Positions 31,218 to 41,345 of a stretch of 64,000 nucleotides of DNA are shown here, piece by piece (position 1 is the first letter of the stretch; each line of letters opens with the position of its first letter). The notes beneath the pieces are model-generated. The model made no database searches. It was not told the DNA's origin and was given only the letters and a program-made list of their open reading frames with translations. The stretch lies in assembly GCA_963932145.1 (NCBI GenBank), contig OZ010578.1:37239725-37303724 (forward strand), written 5' to 3'. Made by a program: the position numbers and the translations under genes. The DNA is from Acanthosepion lycidas. Lineage: Eukaryota > Mollusca > Cephalopoda > Sepiida > Sepiidae.

Positions 31218-31815
31218 AATAAAATGGTACTATAGACAGTAAATTTGGCTTTTACTTATGTATTAGTCCAACCTTCATCTCTATATACCATAAACTATAC
31301 AACATATAACAACATATATAATGGTTGCTACTCTTGTTTTCCAAGAATGCTTGGCTGCTATGACAGCCAACCAATCCATTTTGGTTTGTTCAGCACCCAC
31401 ATAGCCTACCTGTGGTTTATACCATAACTATACTCAGTGGACCTTAGTTACAGTTTCTGGGAGAGGACAGATAATCAAACTCTTGTTCATAATTTGTAGC
31501 TTCACACTAGCACAACCATGAACAACTTTTGAAACTGTTCCATCAACCAATTTCACACACAAATCTTTGATCAACACATGGTATGATTCCCTTGGACTTT
31601 CTAAAGTTACTGCACATTGGGATCACCTCCCCAGACCAATAGCATCAAGAAGTCACCTTCCTGATAAAATCAACCATGATGAGTTTTGAACCATAGTTTC
31701 ATGGCCAGAAAGCAAATGTTCTTATCCCTCTGGTAAGTACAATAAAATGGTACTATAGAGAGTAAATTTGGCCTTATTTACATATTAGCCCAACTTGCAT
31801 CTCTATATACCATAA
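31218..31815. repeat. Direct-repeat-bounded segment, about 600 bp
   Basis: About 80 bp at 31218-31298 (AATAAAATGGTACTATAGAC .. CATCTCTATATACCATAAAC) recurs at 31738-31815 (AATAAAATGGTACTATAGAG .. CATCTCTATATACCATAACC). The 440 bp between has no coding frame. It may be a short LTR-like unit or a local duplication. Confidence 0.6.
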
Positions 31816-32144
31816 CCATTTTATAAAGAAATAAGTTTGAAAAGAAGTCTTATTAAAACATTTATAAAAAAAATTACAAAATTATCAAAATAAATAAAAG
31901 GAAGAAATGCTCTCAATTTGTTTTAGTGAATTTATGTAAAAGAAATGCCCAGAAAATACATTTTTTCATAATTTAGAATTACAGTTTATTTAAATTTTCT
32001 TGTTCACTGACATTTTATAAGTTTATGAATAAAGAAAATTTCTTTTCATATTTATTTCTTTATAAAATGGCAATAAATATTTCATTATAGTTGATTCACA
32101 AATTTTTAAAGTTTCATTTATTATTTTTTTTTTTTACTAACGTT
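31816..32144. other. AT-rich spacer
   Basis: Nothing recognised. Confidence 0.35.
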
Positions 32145-32430
32145 CACCCAATACAAGGCCAAAGAGCCACTCTAGGTAGAGGGTTACTGAGTGGTGTTGT
32201 GTTAGCGTGAGCAAGGACATGAAGTGAAGTTGTTGGGACTACGCAGCAAAGATAACAGCTAACTCTAGATTTGAAGAGGTCAAGGTTTAATTAGTGAAAA
32301 ACATTTCAGAGTTCAGAGGCATTAGAAGTTTAGAGTTAAAGTAGACTTTAGAAGGAACCGGAAACCCAATCCTATACAGGAAACAAGGGAGAAACTCCAA
32401 TTCCTGTTCAAAAAACTGGGGAGGAGTATG
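32145..32430 (-). pseudogene. LINE 3' end fragment
   Basis: GTTCACCCAATACAAGGCCA, GAGCCACTCTAGGTAGAGGG and AACTCTAGATTTGAAGAGGT match the minus-strand LINE ends at 24455 and 28375. Confidence 0.65.
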
Positions 32431-32829
32431 AACAGGATGATAGGCAACCCTATCTACCCCTATTGGTGAACCTGTCTACTCCTATTTCTTGTAAATATAA
32501 AATTATTTTTGTAAATAAGCAGTCTAATAAATGAATAATCTTTAACATATTTGTTGTCATTTTTCAAGAATATAGAACATGGATAAATCCATTTTCATAT
32601 GTTTCGGTTTTATTTAAATTCTAATCATCTGACATTGCTGAGGGTGTTAAAAGTGTATGCAGTAATATTGGCATCAAGGGAATAACCATCCTTTTGTCAT
32701 CATTTTTTGTAGGCATGAAAGTTAAACATTGCCACCAATTTTATAGTATTGGGTTGATCCCCAAATTACTTTGTTGCTCAAAGCTATTAAAAGCATTTAG
32801 TTTTCACTAGAAAGACCTGTGAAAATTTC

Positions 32830-33240
32830 ATGCTTTTCCTATTTGGATTCTCTGATGAATCTTAATTCTTAAATTAATGATTGAATAAGTTCATGGCGAA
32901 TTTTACGACAATAAAATATCTGCAGAAATTCCACTATCACACTGTTATATATTTGAGCTTAACAACTTAAACAAAATATTGTAATAACAATCATAAGTAT
33001 GAATGCTGGTAAGAAGTAAGGGGGTACAAATGAAAAGACATGAAATTGACAACTTTTTCTGTTTCACTGAAACAACCGTTAAACACTTCTATCTTCCCTT
33101 CTTTCTTTCTCTTATTTTCACAATGAAATCATGTAGAGTCTTTTCCTCTCTTTCCATGCAATCAAAACAAAATAGTTTGTTATTTATGAGATATTTGCAG
33201 GAGATGTTAAACACTTATCTTCCCTTATTTCTTTCTATCT
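32830..33240 (+). repeat. Dispersed repeat family R (copy 2)
   Basis: CTGATGAATCTTAATTCTTA, TTTGAGCTTAACAACTTAAA, GGGGGTACAAATGAAAAGA, TTTCACTGAAACA, then GTTTGTTATTTATGAGATAT. A partial copy follows at about 33425-33580 (TATCAGC.., CATTATTTATGAGGTACTGA), suggesting a local duplication. Confidence 0.65.
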
Positions 33241-33580
33241 AAAACTCCATCTTATGAAGATTTCTCTTAATAATAATGGTAACTATTTTTTTGTCTTATT
33301 CAGTTTCCACTGAACGATATTGTGCATTTGAAAAATGGCACTTTTATCAAAGTTACTACAACCTAAGCCTATTGGCTGAGATCAAAGTGTAGTGTCTGTT
33401 CTGTTCTTATCAGCTTAATCTTATTTGCTCTCTTCACTTCAATCTTCCCTCCTTTCTTTATTTTTTTCTTTGATTTTCTCACTGAAACTAAGCAATGTCT
33501 TTTATTCAAAATGCAGAATAGTCCATTATTTATGAGGTACTGAGAGAACAAAACAGTCATACTAACTAATGAAAGAGTGG

Positions 33581-34319
33581 GGAAAGCACAATTATAATAG
33601 GATAGCTACATTAAAAAAAAGGTAATTTTTGATTGTCTTATTAGTGTGCCTTTAAAGAGAAACTTTGAAAAAAATGTTTACGTTTTGGTTTTATTCTAAC
33701 AAGCTAGAAAAAAAACAAAAAAAAAAAAAACATTTTTTTGTATGATTTTTACTTTGAGAAAATAAAAAATGAAATTTGGATGCAAAAAAAGAAAAAAAGA
33801 TTTGTACATGAGAGAAGGTACTGTAAATGTTAAAATATTTCAAATGTGTTCAAAGTTTTCAGGAGGAGAATTCAATCAGAAACTTTATTAGAAGATCTTT
33901 TTTTACCTTCAAATTTTTATGTCCTAGCACTTTGGGGTCTGTGATAAATGATAAGCCCTCCTCATTTTATCTGTAGACTAATCATAACTGATTATAAAAA
34001 TGTTATTGTTTACTTTATGACCAGTCTTTACAAATTCTCATAACATCATTATCCTAATCACTGCACATCAAAATAAAATTCTGATAGAAGTGGAAATTTT
34101 ATAGAATAATGAATTGGAATTCAGGAAGAATTTTTTTTTACCCATTTCATATTGCAAATACACCTTATTTAAACTCTGCAATTGACATTTTTAAACTGTA
34201 AAAATTAAATATTAACTTATACTTTTCAGAAGAAAAAAAAAACAAAAAAAACAGCAAAAAACTTGAAAACAGAACTTCAGGAAGCTATTTTCTTGGTTTC
34301 AAAAAGTTATTTTTATAAA
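33581..34319. other. AT-rich spacer
   Basis: Long A and T runs (for example around 33715-33735). No gene or shared repeat recognised. Confidence 0.4.
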
Positions 34320-34978
34320 GGGTTTGGCAGAAATACCTCCCACATAATGGTAAGACATTAGTGGCAATAGTGTCTTCATCTATCCAGGACTGGAGCATCC
34401 TACTCCCGCTATCTCATCAACATTTGCTTTCCCCCCCACCTACCTACATTTATATAGGTTACAAATTAAACTAAGCAAAACTATCAAAGAATGAAAAATT
34501 TTCTGTGGATTTTGACGACATTTTGAGGTCTTTTTTTTTTTTATTCAAATCTGTGAATTTGTTTTGCTCATGCTAAGTCACGAGAATACTCTATATAAAA
34601 TTCATTATTTTTCATCCATAATGTTGAATGTGCTAACTTATTCAACTTTTTAACCAGAAAAATCTCAAGTTGATGTTAAAAACGTTTGCTTAAGATGGAA
34701 TGATCTATTATGACGTGTCTCTAATTTGTATTTAGATACATTGTAATTATTTTCAATTTTTTTTTTTTTGTTGACTTATATTGCATATGTTCCATTATTG
34801 TACATAATTAGGTTGCAATAAAATTTGTATTTTATATGAATACAAACTTATGAAACTTAAGATGTAGTAAAGTGGTGCAAGGCATATCGTAGATTGGGGG
34901 GGGGTCAAGACCCTTTCACCAGCCCTGCATCTAGCTTAAGTCTTACCATTATATGGGAGGTATTTCTGCCACAACCTG
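34320..34978. mobile_element. TIR-bounded element, about 660 bp
   Basis: Left end TTTGGCAGAAATACCTCCCA continuing CATAATGGTAAGAC; the right end is its inverse (GTCTTACCATTATATGGGAG, GTATTTCTGCCACAA). TIRs are about 36 bp. The interior has no transposase frame. It shares its TIR with the 150-bp MITE at 10340-10492, so the two are non-autonomous members of one DNA-transposon group. Confidence 0.65.
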
Positions 34979-35488
34979 TATGAAAAGAAATTATTATAGT
35001 GAAAAGTTCCTTATGTGTATTGCTCTCATTAAATTGTATTTTTTATATATTTATTTTTTTACAATTTTAAAAATATCAACAAGTCAAATAAAGCATTATT
35101 GTAATATGAGATATGTCTGAAAGCCAGAAAAATTCTTTTTTGTAAAATCCAGAAAAATTGCTTTATGACAATATTATTTAACATCTCGGAAAGTTGCAAA
35201 AACTTACTTTAAATTGTTTAGTGACATGACTTCATTATAAAACTTAACCAGACAAAATAGCAAAAAATAAATTTCTTAAATGATTTTCAAGGTCAATTTC
35301 CACTTAGAATAATCTTTTTTTTAATGTGTTATTTTTCTGGAAATTTAAGAGTAGTAATGCTTTCAAAAGTTCTATATAAGATATATTTGCAATAATAGAG
35401 ATCATGAAAAATCAATAACATTTTGTCTTTTTTTTTTTTTTTAGGTGGTGGCGAGGGCCATAATGCTTCGAGCCCATATCTGACTCAC
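34979..35488. other. AT-rich sequence 3' of the candidate exon (minus sense)
   Basis: Contains a T16 run immediately before position 35455. If the exon at 35489-35647 is real, this is its downstream intron. Confidence 0.4.
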
Positions 35489-35647
35489 CAGGATTAAGTC
35501 TTTCAGGCTTTCCATTTGTAACGGCAAACCATTTGTACCTCTTACTTTCCCGTTACAAACTTTGTTAGTGATATGACGGGCTCCTTTGACTGAAGACAGT
35601 GCATCGTCTAAGCAACTGTTGAGTGCTTCCAACACAGTCCCTTCAGT
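35489..35647 (-). CDS. Unidentified internal exon (53 codons, phase 0/0)
   Basis: On the minus strand an acceptor (TTGATGACTTTCAG) is followed by 159 bp that is open in exactly one frame and ends at a good donor (ATCCTG|GTGAGTC). The peptide begins TEGTVLEALNSCLDDALSSV and ends ESLKDLIL. It looks helical and soluble, with no membrane segment. The exon has more CpG and balanced base use than the AT-rich flanks, as expected of constrained coding sequence. I do not recognise the family. It is on the same strand as the exon at 6339-6483, and its phase-0 end would join that exon's phase-0 start, but the peptide does not resemble the part of KIAA0513 expected there, so a different gene is at least as likely. 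Confidence 0.6.
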
Positions 35648-35984
35648 CTGAAAGTCATCAAGTACATATTGATGCCAGATTTAAATAAAAATAAAAAAAA
35701 AAAAAGCCTTTAATTATATACTGCATTTCCTATAATCTGGTAAAAGATATTTATGAAAAATCTAGTAATATTCAACTTAAACATGATGTGTATTTTGGTA
35801 GCAATAATTCTTTCAAACGTGTTTGGTCAAATCATATCAACACGTTCTGTCAATCAAATTTTTTTTATTAAATTTGAAAGTACTCAAGGAAAAAAATTAA
35901 ATAAAAATAAATATGAACTTTGGTCAATTTACTGATAACATAAAACAACTAATTCAGAAATTTGAAAAATTGAATAAAAAATTT
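35648..35984. other. Intron-like sequence above the candidate exon
   Basis: AT-rich. The bases just above 35648 form the polypyrimidine/AG acceptor in minus sense. Nothing else seen. Confidence 0.4.
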
Positions 35985-36790
35985 GATAGAACTTCGATAT
36001 TATTCAACCAAATATATAAGTTTTATCAAAAACAACTGACAAGGTACTGCGGCTAAGTTTTTTTATTTAATTTTTCATGTGTTCTTGTAATTTTCTTCTT
36101 TTTTTGAACATAAATCATATAGAAATTACTGAATTAGGAGGCACGGTGGAGTAATGGATAGCGGCTAGGATTGAGAAATTGGAGAGCTGAGTTCAAATTC
36201 CACTTGAATCCATTATGTTCATTTATGTGCTAATAACCGTGGAAAAAGTATGAATTCTCCTCTTCTCACCCCAGCTATGGATAACTAGCAGGAAAGATCA
36301 GGTCCTATAGCCTTGGATGGCAACTGGTCTACCGCAGAAAGAAATGGTAACCTTACTGCAGGAAAAAAATCTGCCTCGTCAGTCATGTATCAAAAGATAC
36401 ATGATCGCCTAAGTGTGTATTACACATGGCACATAATTAACTGAATATATGAATTGTTTTATGTATTTATCTAGAGTTATAGGAATGTTTTATTTTCCAA
36501 ACATGGACATTGTGGCTGTGTTCATAGTTGATATTATTGAGTACTGGCTTTTTTCTTTTTTATTAATAATGTTTTCATTATTTTTAGCCTTTTTTTTTCT
36601 CTTTTTAAACATGTGGATGAAGCTATTACATTATATTTAACATTTGGACAATTTCTACATAATTTACGCCCAGAAAAGAAAATTATAAGAACAGATGAAA
36701 AATTAAATAAAAAAAACTTAATCGCAGTACTTTATCAGTTATTTTTAATGAAACATGTATAAAAAAGGGGGATTGCTGCCCCAAAACACA
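35985..36790. mobile_element. Palindromic repeat split by a SINE (copy 3)
   Basis: The left arm (35995-36120: ACTGACAAGGTACTGCGGCT, AAGTTTTTTTATTTAATTTT, CATGTGTTCTTGTAAT) is the inverse of the right arm (36655-36790: AGAACAGATGAAAAATTAAA, CTTAATCGCAGTACTTTATC, GGGGGATTGCTGCCCC). Between the arms lie a SINE (36133-36440) and about 200 bp of other sequence. The right end abuts a CA/TTTA low-complexity run. Confidence 0.6.
36133..36440 (+). mobile_element. tRNA-derived SINE, full length
   Basis: TTAGGAGGCACGGTGGAGTA, TAGCGGCTAGG, B-box-like GAGTTCAAATTCC, central AACCGTGGAAAAAGTATGAA and CTATGGATAACTAGCAGG, AACTGGTCTACCGCAG, and the 3' GTATCAAAAGATACATGATC to GGCACATAATTAACTGAAT. It inserted into the palindromic repeat, so it is younger than that element. 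Confidence 0.9.
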
Positions 36791-37985
36791 CACAAATTTA
36801 TTTATTTATAATCATATATATTAAATTCTTATGTAATTAGATAACTTAGCCTTAGGTTTTAGCCTTGGGGTATAAAATGAAGGATGATTTTTGGAATAAC
36901 TTTTTGTGAAAAAAGTGTGCTTTGTCTGTTATAAAGTTATGTTTGAAATATTACTGGTACCATTTTTTTTCTTCTAAAATTAATGAAATCTTTTTTAAAT
37001 TCCTTAATGAGATAGTGGCATACAGTTTTGATGGGTCTTTTAGGAATCTTATAAAACTTAAAATATAAATCCTTTTTTTTTTTTATAATGAAGATTTTGC
37101 AATAAATTTTAAATCTTTGCAAGTTTGCTTAAAACCAAATCTGTATAATCATATCTTTTAAATACATGAATTACGTGTTAGTGGCATTCCCTTTTTAAAT
37201 GCTTCTTACAGCATTTATACCATTTTTACATTATTTAAAAATTTTTTAATGTGAACAAATTTATATGTTTTTCTACTGAAACCAGCATGTTCATCTTGGT
37301 TGTTATGCTCACAATAGTTTGAGTGTTGTAGCTTTTGGATTTTGTCATATTTTAAATAAGGCTTGAGAGTATAGCAGCCGAAACATTCCTAGTAAAACAA
37401 CTGAGATGAGCATGTTGGTCCGAATAGCAAAACATATAATGATAATTTCTTATCTAAAAAATTTGAACAAAATGTAAACAGATTTGTTTTAAAATAATTG
37501 CTATTTGTTATGATATACCAATAACTTCATGGAATAATAAAAACTTAAAAACAATTTAAAAAAATAAAAAAAATATGCACAAATATGTAGAGATTTTACA
37601 GATTTGAGTAAAAGAAAAGCTTTTTAATTCAGTCTTCATCATAAACTGTAGTTTTTTTTTAACCAACCTTTGCTTTCACAGTAAATATATGCAGTACCCT
37701 TCTCACCTCATCTGTGTCATATACTACAAAAACTCCTCCCACAAGTATATATCTGTAATCACAGATAATACTGCATCCAATAGTTTTTTTCTTCCTATGC
37801 TTACATATCAATGATAAAATTCATAACTGAAGAACAGAGATTAAAATAAAGCTGATAAGAAAACACAACAATCAAACCATATAATAATTATCAATATATA
37901 CTTATTTATATATTTTCTGTGTAATTATTTACATATTTCCATCATCCTACATCATTGATAATGTTCATTATGAGCACATTGTGTA
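36791..37985. other. AT-rich stretch with a foldback remnant at 37290-37430
   Basis: At 37295-37430, ATGTTCATCTTGGTTGTTAT .. CACAATAGTTTGAGTGTTGT and its inverse AGTATAGCAGCCGAAACATT .. ACTGAGATGAGCATGTTGGT form a small palindrome related to the SINE-derived foldbacks. The rest shows no gene. Confidence 0.5.
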
Positions 37986-37989
37986 TTGG

Positions 37990-38232
37990 TTAAAAATCAA
38001 AAGCAAACATTTTTAACAATGTTGAAAATCTCAATTGTAGTTGCAAGAAGAAATCGCAAGAGATTGACACATCTACAAAAACAATACCCTGTCCGGTGAC
38101 AAAAGCTGCTGGTGGCGCCAGGGGTGACAGTACTATCTTAGCCACTGAAACTGTGTTATCTCCCCTGGTTGGCAGCTGACGAGCAGTGTATCGCACATGC
38201 TTTCCCACTATGTAGAAAATTTCCTGACCCTT
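37990..38232 (-). CDS. Candidate exon, unidentified
   Basis: On the minus strand a strong acceptor (TTCCCTTACCACTACAG) is followed by an open frame starting KGQEIFYIVGKHVRYTARQL, continuing VAKIVLSPLAPPAAFVTGQG, and reaching a stop at 37990. It could be a terminal exon (80 codons) or an internal exon ending at a GT near 38087 (CAGG|GTATTG, a weak donor). The first 48 codons are CpG-containing and less AT-rich than their surroundings; the last 30 codons look like intron. I do not recognise the protein. The plus strand also has a decent donor here, but its frames are closed. Confidence 0.4.
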   Translation of the reverse strand, partial: KGQEIFYIVGKHVRYTARQLPTRGDNTVSVAKIVLSPLAPPAAFVTGQGIVFVDVSISCDFFLQLQLRFSTLLKMFAFDF

Positions 38233-39035
38233 CTGTAGTGGTAAGGGAAGTAAATCAACTTAATTTAATAAATTTATGATTACTTCCCTTGTTTGTTTTA
38301 ATAATTCATACAGATAAAATATTTATCTGCATTGAGACAAAATTAGTCTCTGAGCAAAGTGAATGACTTAATTAATCCTACAAAGCAGTTCCTACATTTC
38401 TTAGATTGTAGTCTTATTTGTTGAAGCCTCTTATGTGAGGCACTCAGATGCTTTTGTTTATTAAATGATCATCTTGCTTCATTTTGGCCATGAAATAGAC
38501 TTTGTTGTTGCTGACTTTGTGGTCCCATTTCTAATGTTTATATTCCAAAAGTTATTTCCATTTCACGGTTATATTAAACACATGAAACTTTTAACATGAA
38601 AAGATATTGAGCAAAAAAGTGACTTGTATAATAATCAATAGATCATAGATACCATTGAACATCTAAAAAATATAAAGGGAATGGATTAATAAAGCAGTTC
38701 ATTGGCCTTTATTTTTGTTAGGAATTCTGTATCTTAGTTTTACTGAATCTCAATATATTATCTCAAGACTTATTTTATTGCATCACACTATTAAAACTTT
38801 CTAACAATTGCCGTCATTTTTGACAGCACAGGAACACTAGGCATAATAATAAACTATAAGAGTTTTGTGACAGAAAATTTATTTTTCATCCTGTAGGACT
38901 TTGCAATCTCAGTATATGTATTTTTTTGGTCTTATTTTTCTTTTATTTTCAAGTTGAGAAATTTTCCCTTTTCAATGAAAAGAGACACTTTACAGTTTCT
39001 TTTTGGAATGCCATGGATGGAATGTCACAAGTTTC
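38233..39035. other. AT-rich stretch
   Basis: Possible intron above the candidate exon in minus sense. No repeat or other exon recognised. Confidence 0.4.
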
Positions 39036-39039
39036 TCAC

Positions 39040-39385
39040 TGCTCTATCACTATTTCCATAGAAAGTCTTCAGGCAAAGTACATTCCTTAGTTCCACCAGT
39101 TTTAACCTTCATGGCCATGTCATGCACACTAGCATTCCACCCTCATTCCTATCATTTTTCACTGATGAGATACAAGTTCCACTTGAGCAGCTTCATTACA
39201 CAAACTGTTTCTTTGTAGGATCAACTCTCAAGAGAATGCTTCTTAATCTTCATTACACAAACTGTTTCTTTGTAGGATCAACTCTCAAGAGAATGCTTCT
39301 TAATCCTTACAATCTTGATCTGTTCAAGTCTTGAGTTATATTATCAATGTATCTCCATAAACTGTGCCTCTTACTCTGTAACCCT
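39040..39385 (+). pseudogene. LINE C-terminal relic with a 57-bp tandem duplication
   Basis: The plus frame reads HYTNCFFVGSTLKRMLLN twice, then PYNLDLFKS, the conserved ..LWNSLP..CFP..YNLDLFKSRVN end of CR1/Jockey-like LINEs. A 57-bp block is duplicated exactly (39191-39247 and 39248-39304). It ends in CTCCATAAACTGTGCCTCTT and ACTCTGTAACCCTCTA, where the next SINE begins. Confidence 0.8.
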
Positions 39386-39682
39386 CTACAATGTTAGGCA
39401 ACATTGAACCTGGTCAGTGCCTAGTTGGGTGACTGCTTGGGAATACCAGGTGCTGTAAGTTTGGATGTGCGGGTGATGTAATACATAACAATTCAGAATT
39501 GGAAATCAGAGCACAAATACCCTTGGGTAAGGTATGAATCCACCTCTTCTTCCCCCGGCTATGGGTTAATTAATAGGACTTGTACCAGTAAATTATTATC
39601 TCCTAAACATATTTCAGTTTTAAATAACCTTCAAAAGGTTGATAAGCTGTATAAAAAAAAAAAAAAAAAAAAAAAAAATCAA
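39386..39682 (+). mobile_element. 5S rRNA-headed SINE with poly(A), partly deleted
   Basis: Head: AGGCAACATTGAACCTGGTC, AGTGCCTAGTTGGGTGACTG, CTTGGGAATACCAGGTGCTG, a close match to the 3' half of 5S rRNA. The tRNA part is shortened (TGCGGGTGATGTAATACATA..). The shared central block follows (ACCCTTGGGTAAGGTATGAA, CTATGGGTTAATTAATAGGA), then the tail TTTTAAATAACC..AGGTTGATAAGC and an A26 tail ending near 39680. The 5' end of 5S is missing, as in most truncated copies. Confidence 0.85.
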
Positions 39683-39849
39683 AAAAAAATCAATCAATGG
39701 ATGTCAGAGACTATATCCTCTCTGGGGTGGGAATTTCTACAGCTACCTATCATAGAGCTTTTTCCAATGTGTGCACGTCAATCATGTGTTTACATGTCAG
39801 GAGAGCACTGACACAAGGTGAATCATGGATCCCTATCCCCAGTTAACTA

Positions 39850-40767
39850 AATAACCTTCTGTTTCACAGACAAAGCAGACTAATTTCATGCAAAATATAT
39901 GTTGAAAATGCACAAGGATGAACATAAAGAGTTGATTTGGGGAAAAAATAAGCAAAGTTAATATAGCAAACTAAAATTTTTTTGTAAAATCTAATTTTCA
40001 TTCATCCCTCGGGTCAATCCTTTACGTGGCTTCCCTGAAGGACATGGAGTGCAATGTCTATTCTGCTATGCTCTAAGGTGATGTCAGTATATATCTATCC
40101 AACTAATGTGGGCTTGTTCAGGTGCTTTTTTGTTACTGTGAATGATAACTGCAGCAAATCAGTCAGTTATGTGCTACGTGTGATATACACTTAGGCGATC
40201 ATCTTTTGATACATGACTGATGAGTCAGATTTTTTCCCGCAGTAGGTTGCCATTTCTTTCTGCAGTATACCAGTTGCCATCCAAGGCTATAGAACCTGGT
40301 ATGTTCTGCTATTTACCTATAGCTCGGGGGAGAAGAAGAGGATTCATACCTTTCCCAAGAGTATTAGCACGTAAGTGAATGTAATGGATTTGACTGGAAT
40401 TTGAACTCGGCTCTCCGATTCCTCAATCCGAGCCACTATCCATTATACTGCACTATGCCTTTTGCAGTGAATACTTTGCCTATTTTATCACATTATACAC
40501 ATTTCAACATGGACTGCAATATTTGATTTGTACCATCATTAACTGTATAGATATTAAAAGCTATTAAAACTTATCAGATGTAATAATAGCTCTTGCTTTT
40601 AATTCCCAAATAACCTTCTTTTTTACAGACAAAGCAGACTAATTTTGTGCAAAATATGTGCTGAAAATGCACAAGGATGAACATAAAGAGTTGATTTGGG
40701 GAAAAAAAAGAAACAAAGTTAATATAGAAAAGTAAAATTTGTTTGTAAAATCTAATTTTCATTTATA
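39850..40767. repeat. 158-bp direct repeats flanking a SINE-bearing 600-bp segment
   Basis: 39850-40008 (AAATAACCTTCTGTTTCACA .. AATCTAATTTTCATTCAT) and 40609-40767 (AAATAACCTTCTTTTTTACA .. AATCTAATTTTCATTTAT) are about 90 percent identical by eye. The interior holds an antisense SINE and no coding frame. It could be a decayed LTR-like pair or a local segmental duplication. Confidence 0.7.
40158..40461 (-). mobile_element. tRNA-derived SINE, full length
   Basis: In minus sense: head GCATAGTGCAGTATAATGGA, TAGTGGCTCGGATTGAGGAA, B-box-like GAGTTCAAATTCC, CATTCACTTACGTG, CTCTTGGGAAAGGTATGAAT, AACTGGTATACTGCAG, and 3' GTATCAAAAGATGATCGCCT to GTAGCACATAACTG. It lies inside the 158-bp direct repeat pair. 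Confidence 0.9.
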
Positions 40768-41345
40768 GAAAGACAGTTATTTACATTATTTACATTGTTC
40801 ACACTGTTGATCTCATCTTTATTGCCAATTTACGATGTTTTGGCTGTTGTACACTTTGGTCTTTTCAAACTGGACCCTATATTTCGCCCAATAGACAGAG
40901 AGAATTACTTGAAAATATGAAAGCTTTTTGAATAAAAAAGAAAATGTAATATGATAAAATGATCAAAAATGGTTACTTATAACATTTGGTTTATAAATCC
41001 CCAAAATTCACTCCCCAGTGGATAAAAGCATTGGCTGATTGATCCAAAAGTGACTTGACCCAAAGAGTTGAGAGTTCAATCCCTGGCCACAACAGAGAGA
41101 ACAGAAAACTTATCAAGGAGAATTAACTAAAACTCAAATATCCAAAGCCATGGCACATGGAATTAGAAAATATCTATCCCCTGTGGACTAAAAAGAGTTC
41201 TGTTCAAAAATGCAACTAATATCTCCTGAAGGCCAAAGCATACAACAGTTGAAGCATCATGAATGTGGCAATAAAGATGAGTTCAATAGACTGAATACTG
41301 TAAATAGTTATAATACCTCACCTCAGAAATATAGACAGTTATCTT
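40768..41345. mobile_element. SINE-derived foldback, head-to-head (copy 3)
   Basis: The minus tail (40775-40895: TTTACATTGTTCACACTGTT, ATGTTTTGGCTGTTGTACAC) faces a full-length plus copy (41015-41345). That copy has the tRNA-like head CCAGTGGATAAAAGCATTGG, a B-box-like GAGAGTTCAATCCC, a body with AAAGCCATGGCACATGGAAT, CTGAAGGCCAAAGCATACAA, GATGAGTTCAATAGACTGAA and the terminal AGAAATATAGACAGTT. Here the plus half is the complete one, whereas at 22135 the minus half is. Confidence 0.75.

Noticed and set aside
37990-38240. Plus-strand exon using the GTAAGGG donor at 38241
   Set aside because: All plus frames from the only plausible acceptor are closed by stops before the donor. The minus frame fits better.
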